Shown here: positions 23,825 to 35,800 of the stretch, piece by piece
How positions within the stretch are numbered: the stretch's first letter is position 1
How the letters are laid out: each line of letters opens with the position of its first letter
Assembly (NCBI GenBank): GCA_030848705.1
Contig: CM061235.1
Location: 137,275,228-137,339,227 of the forward strand
Origin: Heracleum sosnowskyi
Taxonomy: Eukaryota; Streptophyta; Magnoliopsida; Apiales; Apiaceae
DNA: 64,000 bases
Reading direction: 5' to 3'
Position numbers and translations under genes: made by a program
The notes under the pieces: model-generated
Databases searched by the model: none
Told to the model about the DNA's origin: nothing
The model's input: the letters and a program-made list of their open reading frames with translations, nothing else

Positions 23825-26800
23825 ATGGTGGGAGATTCAAGTAGCAACAACGAAGTAGAAGGCAGAAAAGCAACATCTTCCACTGGCAGAGAGAGAAGGA
23901 GAAAATGGCTGAAAAGAAGAGAGAAATGGATCGTAATTCTCGGTGTAGTGCTCCACGCTATATACATGCTCAGCATTTTCGATATTTACTTCAAGACTCC
24001 TATTGTTCATGGCATGGATCTTGTGACTCCATCTTTTTCTGGCCCTGCTAAACGTCTTGTTCTTTTAGTTGGTATGCACACCACCTGTTTGATAAAATGC
24101 TTGTTTGAGTTTACGGCGTGTTTTGATGTTTGAGTTGTGATTGCAGCTGATGGGTTGCGAGCGGATAAGTTTTATGAGCCGGATAATGAAGGGAAGTATA
24201 GGGCACCGTTTTTGAGGAATGTGATTAAGCATCGAGGTCGGTGGGGAGTTTCTCATGCTCGTCCTCCAACTGAGTCGAGGCCTGGTCATGTTTCTATTAT
24301 TGCGGGGTTTTATGAGGATCCTAGTGCTGTTACGAAAGGCGGGTTTATGACATTTTTTGATAGTTTTATTTTTTAGGTGTGTGTAGATGTTTTATTGAAC
24401 ATACTCGTCGTTGTTGCAGGATGGAAAGCGAATCCGGTGGAATTTGATTCTGTATTCAACCGAAGTCGGCATATAATTTCTTTTGGTAGCCCGGATATTG
24501 TTCCGATATTCTGTAGTGCCTTGCCACATAGTACCTGGAATTCCTATCCCCATGAATTTGAAGATTTTGCAACTGGTTTGGCTACAGTCTTTTTCCCCTC
24601 CATATATGTTTTGTTTATGTACTCTTGAAGCTTTATTAGCTTTTCGTCATTGGATAAATTATGTGATTATGTTCCTGTTCTTCTATAACCACTAACCACT
24701 GTTCTCTTATTTCCACATGAAGTCTAAGTTAAAGTTTGAACGTCAAGAAACACAATGATTGAATTGTAATGTTTGATAGTTGATACTGATATTCATAGTG
24801 TGACACTGGGAATGTAGATCCACTTTTCATAGTAGTTAAGAAGTTGTTATAATGGCATAATGCAGAGGAAAACATTTATTTACTATGTATTTTATTTTGT
24901 TAAAGAATCGGGATTTAGCGGGACAAGGTGGTTGAGCGTCCTTGGAGTGCACATGTGATGGCGATCACTGAATCAAAATATAATATGTATTTATTTTATG
25001 TTATTTGGAAATAAATTTACTGTAGTTTAATATGATTTAATCAAATAATGATTGATTATTATAATATTCTAGATTATCGTTAGTAGAGAATTATAGAAGG
25101 ACTTCTTTCCGTTATTTCATAGTTTTCTCGTTATTGGGATTCACTTGTTTAAGTATTAGGTTTTGCTCCTTTATACAAGTAAGTTTAATATTCTATTATA
25201 AAAGGACTTTGGTTGAGTTTTTAATTGAGAACTTTACTCTTTAGTTCATAAAGTCATCCAATAGAAAAGCTCGTTTAATGTAGCAAAATGGCATACTTTT
25301 ATATAGTTAATCTTGTAAGGACGGTGGTTTCAAGACTCTTAACTAGAATCGTAATTGAAAGAATGTTAAACTAAAAAAACAAATAAATTGGTAATGTAAG
25401 AAAATAAATAAATCGGTAATGTAAGAAAATATTGATTTTTGGCTAGACATGTGTTGTTGACAGAAGCGACAGTGACATATTAATGATGTCAACATTATGC
25501 TTTGATTGTTCTTTGTAAGAACATTATGTACACGAAACGAAAGTACACGACCAAAATTTAGTGTCGGTTTTGTGTTTACCCTTTGGGTACACGTCACGAT
25601 ACGAAATACACGAAATAAATAAATATATATTTATATATTAATATTTATATTCAGCATTGTAAAAAGCGGGAATCGGAGTTAATTGGTGAAAGCACCGTCT
25701 AGGGATTAATCGGATAATCGGGGATTAATCGGAATGATTAATCGAATCATTAATCGGAATAAATTTAATAATATTTTTTATATAGAATTATATTCATATA
25801 TGTAATTGTTTTGTTATTTCAACTAAACATATGTTATTATCATATATTTATGCGAATATATTAAAAATATTGTATAATTGTAATAAAATAAAATTTTAGG
25901 GTAATGTATGCGTGGCTCAATTTTTTTTTTTTCGAATTAGAGATCAATTTGAGAGAAAAATTAAGAGAATTTATGATGTAAACATCTTAAATTATAATTA
26001 TATGTACAAAAATAATGTTTTTTTCCTATTTTTTTAATCAAGTTTCTACCTTTTTAATTTTTAATTATTTTTTTTAAAAACTATTTTTTATTAATTGGCC
26101 CGATTTTTGACTGATTTTGACCGTTTCAGCCGATTTTTGACCCTTTTTCTAAAAAAACGATTATTTGTCCTGTTTTCGCTTAATCAGTTCGGTGGCCCGC
26201 TGTCTAGCGATTAATCGGCGATTAATCACTGACTTTTATAACACTGTTTATATTAGATATTTTAATATTTATATTAGATAAATTAATATTCATTATATGT
26301 TTATACATAATTTTATAGTATTATTTGTAAATATGATGTAAATACTTATTTTTAATACATATTTGTAAAAAATTAACTGAAAAATTTAGTATTTAAATAT
26401 TTTATTTATTTATTTATTTTATTTTTATTTAAAATTACACGAAACACGGCGAAAGGTACATGACACGGAATGTACACGAACCTAAATGGGTCGATTTTGT
26501 GTTTAGCACTCATGTACACGAAACATTAAAGTACACGACACGAACGAATTGCAAGGTCTATAAAATAGAATGATTTTTTCTCCTTTAATAGTCCTTATTA
26601 TAAAGATAAGAGCATGTGTATTGATGATATTTTTGATATGCATAGTGGGTAAGCAAGAATGAGGAAGAGTGAGAGGGTTCGAAGTCCTTGAGGCCAGATT
26701 TAGGGTTACTATAGCAACAATAAGACTGTATCTATGGATAAGAAAAAACAGCAATTTTATGGCATGAGACTGCAAATACGGTGTCTAAAGCTGTTTCAGC

Positions 26801-29800
26801 TTCAAATTTATATTGCCTTGGGTTGTGATTGTTTAATAATATACTATAGAGTTGAAAATCTAACAGGTCGCTAAAGTGAAACAAGACTCCAGGAGAATCA
26901 TCTAGGTGATGAAATTTATCTGGGATTGGTTTAGTCACTTGCATGGTAATAGACCAGTAAGCCTAGGAACATGTAGAGATGACAATTACTTTTTCTAATA
27001 CTTAGTATTAGGTTTACTATTTATATTAATTAGGTTTATAATATATATTAATTAGCATTATTTGTTGATCTGCTTAGAGATGTTTTGTTAAAAGTAGTTG
27101 GGGTTTTGCAAGTGCTAGGAGTGGTTTACTGGAAATTGGCTCAGGAAGGTAGTTTTCTTTGAGTGTCTGTTTAAGCCATTTTTGTATGTAGCAGTAAAAA
27201 AGATGAAGTGAATTAACCCCCCCCCCCCCCCCCCCAAGAGAAATATATATTGAGTATTTTCAATTGCTCTAGATTGGGACCTAACACATAGACTACATAT
27301 ATGAGTCCCGTATTTTTAAAGGATGGAAAGGGTTGCGTGGCAAAAAAAAATCTGAGGTGTCGCTGATGTGGAAACTGGTGGTCGACGGCTACCTAATATG
27401 CTTGTTAAAAATATTAAAAGGAAAAGGATAAACCCATTTGAAAACATTTTAGACATTGTTCTGTAATTAAATTAATATCTGTTTGGTTTTTATTTCGTTT
27501 GATCTTTTAATTTATAAATCATCACAAATCAATATAATTATATTTTAGCAGTTTTCTTTATCTTAAAATCAATGATTACTTAATCTAAAGCCTATATATG
27601 TTATTTACAGTTACATTCTTTATCTACCTCCCATTCGTTTCAGGACGGTTGCCTTTAATCTTTACTATCTATAATCATCACTATGATTTCTTAAAACTCG
27701 AATATAATAAAAATCATTTTTTCCTTTGAAATTTAAATTCTTGATCTTTTTCATGTCCTAAACTTGTTTACTACTTTTTTGGAAGAATGAACTTCTTTAC
27801 TACCAAATAATAATTTTGCAATAGAGGTACCAAATAATACATAAAGTTTGCAATTGAAATTGGATTTTCCTTGTTTCAAGATTTTTACGCTTTTCTTTAC
27901 TACCCATTTGGAATCACCGATCATTTGCACGAGAATAAATATTTTTACCTTTAAAAACAGAGACACTGTAGTTAATCTTTTAAAGAATGGGGTACTTTTT
28001 AGAGGTAATCTGTATATATTAATTGAAGTGTGACAATTAAAAGTGGCTAATTTGGAGGGGATGGTAATTTTGATAATAAACCCTAAGTAGCTGTTGTTTG
28101 ATGAAGGAGCTATATGAACGGGAAGGAAAATGAGAGGGATACCAATCTGTACATGCCACATCAGCATTCGTAGCTTTTGGTGTCAAGCTTTTTTATGCCT
28201 TTAAGGGGTCGTTTGGTTCGTAAAATGGTATGGGGTTGGAATCAGGAATCGGGTTAATGTGGTATGGGGTTGAGGTATCATTTCTGATATCATGTGTTTG
28301 GTTCAGTGCTGGAATGAATATATTTTATTTATGGTAATTTTAATTGACTAATTTAATTAATTTAAAATATTAATTTAATTATATTTTTAAATATGTTTTA
28401 AAGTTATTGATTTATTTTTGTATTAAAATTTACATTTAGTTGTTTAAAAAGATGTGAAAATAATAGAAAGAACATGATACCCATACCTCTCCCTCATACC
28501 CACCTCCCCCCTAGGGTATCAAAAATCCATACCTTGGGGGTTTGAGGAATGGGTTTAAAAAAGATTTTTTCTGAACCAAACATCAGGTATGGGGTTGGAA
28601 TGAACGTAACCCATACCTGATACCAGAAAAGCTCGAACCAAACGACCCCTAAAAAGTTCATGATGTAACGACCTGATATAAGTACTAATTCAAGTGACTC
28701 ATCGAGTCCGCATAACGTTTGGTGACCTAGATTATATTTTTGGTTCAGTTTAATGACCTGTCAGATACTATGTGTCAAAAGGTATTATGTACTTGGTTTA
28801 TGGTCAAGAATGAAGTTGATCCAGCCTTGCGATAACAACTAATCTCCCAAGTGGCCAGTTGGTTGTTCTTTACGTACTTCTCATAGGTAGTCTGCTTCCT
28901 AGGAAGTATTTGAACTATTTATTATTTCGCGTCTTTTTTATGTCTGCGTGCAAGACTTATGTGTATTATAGATGGCAACTAAAAGAGCGGTAATTTTATG
29001 AAACATGTCTAACTTGTTCCCAAGAAGTGTGAATTGTAATAAGATTAGGTCTGTTCAGTCTGCATCACAAGGCTTGGTTAAGACAAGTTGGAATATGTAT
29101 TTACGTAAAATGTTAAGTAGATAAATAGAAAACTTGGGTAATGAATTCACCTTGCCCAATTTGTGATATCTGGAAGTTATCCTAATACTTCTACATTTGT
29201 AAATTGCTCTCTGGATTTCTTTGTTCTGTTCTTTTATTTAACATAGCATCCTTTTCACTTTCCATTTTGCCTACAAGGATATAACTAATAAATTGTAAAA
29301 TTACTGGTGTTTAAACCACATAATAATTGGGTGATGTTCTTACAGATGCGTCTTTTTTGGATGAGTGGTCATTTGATCAATTCCAGAGCCTCGTAAACAG
29401 GTCTAATGAGGACCCAAAGTTGAAGGAGCTACTTAAACAAGATAATGTTGTTATATTTCTGCACTTGCTTGGTTGTGATTCAAATGGTCATGCACATCGC
29501 CCCTTTTCACCCATTTATCTCAACAACGTTAAGGTTGTTGACCATATTGCGGAAAGAGTTTATAATCTTCTTGAAGATTATTTCAAGGACAATCGAACAG
29601 CTTACATTTTTACAGCTGATCATGGAATGAGTGACAAAGGTTCAAATTTTCCTCTATTAGTGACTTGGCTTTTAAGTTTTTTGTTCAATTTATTAAGCTA
29701 AATTAAAGAAATTTAAAAACATATGTAATCACAAATTCCGTTGTAACTGTGCTGAACAACTTAGTACCTTACTGTATTTTTTTCCCAAAAAAGTAGAATG

Positions 29801-32800
29801 CATATTGCCGGAGACTATCTTATGGTATCTTTTTCACAAAAAAGCAGAACACATATTGCCGGAGACCAGCTAACTAGTACTGCACATGGATTTTATCTCC
29901 ATTCCAGGACTTCTCTGGCATATCTGTCTTCGCGACCATGACTACCTTACGAATAACCAGTCCAATAAATAACAATGGTATAGAATTCCTCATTGTCATA
30001 GTGTAAGATTGGTAGTGAATCATTTACGGGTAATTGAGAAAATGATGATTGTGTTTTGTTTTGTTTTAAATTGCATTGTTTCTTAAATAAATAGTCTTCA
30101 TATGATTTAGTACGATGTTTTACATAAACTGCTTCTTAACAATTTATGTCCACATCATGCTACCATCCTTTACTTGTTCCGTGTGCAATTTTATGTGTAA
30201 CACAGTTTGTGGTAGTGGCGCTTTAAATATCTCCTAACTTCGATATCGATATTGATGTTAGGTTTGCTAGAATCGAAAATTTGACGCAGCGATCAAATGC
30301 ATAAAGATGCTGATGAATAATTAAAGAAAAATATAACCTTTAGCAATAGTAATTGTAGTAATAGTTTTATCATTATTAATTATTCATATAGGTATTCTGG
30401 TCTAGGTAAAAGGGACCTTAGCATTCATTTCTTCAATTTCGATCAGAATGATGCCAGAGTTGCTTCTTTAAATTAGTTTTCAAGTTTTTCATTATCTTGA
30501 GTTATATTCTGTTAATGACGAGGTGCCGTAATCCTGTGGTCTTGTGTAGGAAGTCATGGAGATGGACATCGTTCAAACACTGATACTCCTCTTGTTGCTT
30601 GGGGAGCAGGTGTAAAACATCCTAGGCCGACATTCGACCAAAATCATAATGATTATGGTACTTTCGTCGATGACCATGTGCATGATATGCCAACACCTAA
30701 AGAGTGGGGCCTAGGCAACATAGAAAGAGTGGATGTTAATCAAGCTGATATTGCACCACTAATGGTTTGTGCAATGTCCTGTCTTCCTCCAGATTCTCAA
30801 TTAAAGCCTTGTTACTTTTGTACATAAAATGTTGTTCTGATATGCTCTATCATGGTTTTGGCAGTCAGCTCTTCTTGGTTTACCGTGTCCTGTCAATTCA
30901 GTAGGAAGTTTGCCACTAGGTTACATCAATTTAAATAAGGTGATGACCTGCTCCTTCTGTTGTACTGAATGTGCTTAGCCATGGTAGATTATTGGGTTTC
31001 ATGTTGTTTCTTCTTGGTGACTTGTGGTTATAAACAGCAACTTTAGTGGTACCAAAATATTTTCTTTTATTGAATGTGTTATTCCATGGCAGAGTTAGGG
31101 ATCTATGACATTTCTCTTGATGAAACCTTGCATTAATCTCCAAGTTTTAGGGGTAAAATGATATTAAAAAACTCATGTTTTACTTTCTTCTTTTTGACCA
31201 GGCAGAAGAAGTTGAAGCTGTGCTAGCCAATGCAAAACAAATTCTTAACCAATTTCTTCGCAAATCTCGTATCCTTTCTAAATACTGACTGAAAGTTACA
31301 TTAGAAATGGACAGTACAGACCACAGCTTTTGCCTTCTTAAAGTGTTCACATCTGTTCCATGGTTAATAAATTCTTTTCATTCTATAAATGTTTGAAGTA
31401 AAACAAAGAAACTCTAATAGACCCACTAATATTGTTCAGGATCTGCATCAGCAATCTGTTTTCTTTGACAAAAACCAGAACTAAAGCAGGAAAGTTCATT
31501 AAGTTTCAAGCCTTTCAAACCACTGGCTCACTATTCCTCAGATTTGGAACAAATCAATTCTCGAATATCTGCTGGAGACTATGAATCAGCAATGGAGCTA
31601 TCTGTAAACCTTAGAAGGTTGGCACTGGATGGACTTGACTATTTTCAAACGTATGATTGGTTGATGCTGATGACTGTGGTTACTCTTGGCTACATTGGTT
31701 GGATGTTTTATCTTATCCTTCATGTATTGCAATCTTATACTACTTTGCCTGGATATATACTTAAAATGGAGCAAGCAGTATCCCGCAGAAACAGTAGTTT
31801 AAAGGTAATGTACAGATTTTATTAGGACAGCTCCTGTAGACGTGGCAACTTATTAGACTGTGTGTCTAGTGATCCCTTCTATGAGGGGTTGCTTTACTTA
31901 TGATGGTCTGGCCATTTGCAGATCCCTCCCCTTCTTCAATTTAGAAGTGGGGGAGTGGATATGCTCTAGATGATTAAGGAAAGCAGTGAGAGTGGGTGGG
32001 AAGGTGAGCAGGGGATTATATCGGAGAAACAAAGATAGAAGATGATAGAGATAGGACGCCTGCTTCGAGTACAGTTAATAATGTAAATTGTTTGTGGAGC
32101 ATGCTAGAAATTTCCTTTTTAAAATTTTTATATTAATGTTACCTTCTGAAATTTTACAAAGTAGCATTTTACCTAGATGTCAAAAAGATTATTTCAGAAT
32201 AACAAGCTACTCTTAGATGGTTTCATTTCTTTTCCAAATTGGACCAGTGGTAAGCTCTTGTGCAAGTTAAACAAAGGACACGAAGTGCAAATAACTTTTT
32301 TCCAAGTATTTTGTTTATTTGACATTTGGAATACAATGGATGAATTCACTTGATATGTAATAGAGGAGTTGCTGCTATCATAGTGAAAGATAACCCTAGA
32401 GACATGAGTGGCTGAATAGAAAATAGGAAACGAGACATGCTTGCTAGAATAAAACACCAGAAAGCAAGATGCGCCAAAAACTTCACCTAATATAAATATA
32501 AGCGTTTAGTGAAAACATTATGGAATGGACTCTCGACTTATTCTACCAAGAAACCCTTGTGTTGCACATGCTAACAAAACTTGATAAGTTAACGTACGCC
32601 CTCCAAATGCCAAATTCACATCTAATCATCTACTTTTATTCTTAAAACTTTAATAGCTTTTACCAATTTTATGAGACACTTATTTCCATAACATGCTATT
32701 TTCATATATCAAGCAATCTCGACTTGACTGGTTAGAGATATTCTAATATTTATTTGCTTCCTTCTTAACAATTCAATCCCTTCTCTTCAGCCAGGAAATC

Positions 32801-35800
32801 GTCTTTACAATTCTTTTGTACTGCAGGCAAACTTATGCGGATGTTTTTTCATGGGAGTAGTTTCTATCATACTATTTCTGGAACACTCTCCTCCTCTTTA
32901 CCATGCATATTCTGCAACGACAGTTTTTCTCTGGACACAAATATTTAGTGAATATCAGTTTCTAAATGCTTTATGGAGGTATTTACATGGTAGAGAGCAT
33001 TACCATACTATCAAACTTGTAGCAACCTGTTTGGTGTCAGTTTTCATTCTTGAAGTACTGGTATGCTACTCGAAACCTGTTTATTGAGTTTTATAAAATA
33101 ATTAGACACTGTATGTTGGGCGGGGGTCCTAGATGAGCATTTAGAAGTTCTATTTTTTGTCTTATTCAGGTAAAAAGCTTTACAGAGAGGAAGCTTTACA
33201 CTTGGTGTTTCTTGATTGTGGGCCTAATTGCCCCAGTTTATCTTTCTAGATTGATTGCTCAGAAATCTGGAACACCACTATTTTTGTGGTTATCATGTTG
33301 GTTTTTATCCGTTTTTACTTTAATGCCAGCAGAAATACCTGACAACACCCTACTAGTGTAAGTTTTTTCTTTCAACTTTCTGCATCTGTGCACTGTAAAC
33401 TGTTTTGCTTATATAGTATGATCTTTTACACTGATCTACAAGTCACTCGGCTTTTGAGTCAAGTGGCTTATAACAGTTATGGCTGTGTATCGAAAGCTTA
33501 TTTCAGTAAATTTATAAAGCTAACTGTAAGTACTTGATTAGCAGGAACTTTTTTATGTACCTATAATCATTATGCTTTTGTGAATCTAATCTTTTCCAAG
33601 TGTAGTATTCCCTTCATGCAGTATCTTTTTATTTAAATCCAGTTTCTTGTGATTCTATTTCTGATCTAAACTCTCATTACTACCCAAATTTACTCTTGAA
33701 CTTGATGATCATTTAAAAGCATTTTTGAAGTGGTCCAAAGAGGCCAATTATAATTTTTTTTTTTTTTTTTTGGTTTTTTCATTCCTAGAGAAATTTAGGT
33801 AGGGAAATAATCCTTTTTAAATTTTATAGTTAAATGTCTAGCATTTTCCCATTATCTTGCTCAAAAATATTTCTATCTTCAGGAGTTCGCAGGAAGCATT
33901 TGTTTTTTTTTTTTTTTTTGGAATTATATTCTATATAAGCTTCCCTTGTATTTGGTTTCCAACTTCCAATAGCGCTTTCCTTTTTTACTGATAAGCATTC
34001 CAGACTTCTTACGCAGTCAACCGCAGTTACAAGATTTATATTTTCGTTCTCTAAAATTTTATTAGTTGTTTGCTTCTAGTTTTCAAGGTGAGGTTATTAA
34101 ATATTGCATCTTTATGTTTAAAATTCATAATATCTTAATGTGCTCTATGTTATAGAATATAAACAATTTAGTTTAGTATAAGCAAGAAATTTGCTTCTAA
34201 AAGTTTTTGCTTGCAGGGTTGGTAGTGGAGCTATGATAATTACTATAGGAGGAGCTGCAAGGTACCTGGATCGGCGTTCTAGAGATAATAAGTACTGGTC
34301 CAGTCTCCTCAATTCTGACAGAGAAACTAAATTTCCTTTTCTCTTTGAGTTGCAGGTTTGTAAAAATTCTAGAATCTGTTTATTGATCGATATGTTAGCT
34401 ATAATTTTTTTTGTATATGAGTATAAATGATTACCTAATATCCTTTACGTTGCAGTCTCTTTTGGTAGGTTTGTCATCAGTAATGGTGTTGTTATCAACT
34501 TCACATAGAACAAAAAACCAGGAACTGCTTGCTTTGCATCAACTGATAAACTGGTTACTTGCTGGTATTCCTTTTTTCTGCTCCCTTCTTCCTTAAGTTA
34601 CCCAGTTTCTTTACACTAGCCTATATCCCATGCTATAAAAAAAAAATATTTATTCAAGTTTTATTTAGTACTGATTTAAGTTTTTTTCAAATTGTTTTAT
34701 TATCAATTTTATAAAATATATAGGCAAATGTTCAGTGTAGACCACTTAAAGGTTAAACATGTTAGACCAAAATTGCAGTACAATGTATTTTTGATTTATA
34801 TACTAACTCTAAAATTGCAGTACAATAAATCCAAAAACTGTACTGTACAATCAATTTTGATTGATAAAACAAGTTCATTTTGTTTTTAAAAAAAAATAAA
34901 GATTGAACGCTGCGCGGAGATAAAATGTATAAAAAACAAAATTTAATAGTGCAATACATATTGCAGTACAATGTTTTAGTATATATGTGGTCTAAGAAGT
35001 CTAACATTTAAGTGGTCTACACTGAACATAACTATATTTATATATAATTTTGACTTAATATTTCAATAAAATTATTTAAACACTAGGTGGCATTATCCCA
35101 CTTTTGGTCCCACCGTAGTGCAAATTATTTGTAAGAATATTGGGGCTAGGAGGAAAACAAACTTGAAACTTTTACTGACGTGAGCTCTGATACCATGTTA
35201 AGTTACTAGCTCTCCTTAAACCTAAAGGTTCTCTGGATTTTAGGCTTTAAGACCTTTTTCTGAAACCCTTTTTTTTTGGTCTTAGAATCGAATCAGTGCA
35301 ATATAATTCTCGCTCACCGAACTCTCAGTTTTGTTTCGGTATCTCCCTTACCGGACTTGCTGCCAAACTAAGCAAGTTGGCATTCGTAATATACATGCTC
35401 CAAGTTGAGGGGAGGGGAGGGTATTGAGATTTTCAGAAATATTTTGATATATTGTAATTCTAATATTTGTAGTATATTTGATAACAAATTAGCTATCACT
35501 TATTAGGTCAATTAGGTCCCTCTTTGGATTGTTAATGTAAAGTACATGAATGTTTAGGGAAACTATTGCGTAGATTAAGACAATATCACATATCTTGTGT
35601 AATAGATTGTTGGAGATTCCACAGTCGAGTAACTCATTGTTGTATATATATATGTTTTGGTACTTAATATGAGAAAAAAGAGTCAATTTCTCTGAACTAT
35701 ATCGAAACTTGTCAACTAGTGATCTCAATGTTAGAATTTAAAATGATTAGATGCAAAGACGCTTTGCGTAATGCATACTTGAACCAAGTGTTGATGTCCA

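Noticed and set aside
24377..24695. Open frames across PIGN intron 2 and exon 3
   Set aside because: They come from reading through the GC-AG intron or past the exon 3 donor; protein continuity supports splicing.
27751..28167. 138-codon minus-strand frame in PIGN intron 3
   Set aside because: Inside an AT-rich intron, no domain or start context; GTGGCA and TGCCAC words at 27340 and 28155 hint at an unassigned transposon only.
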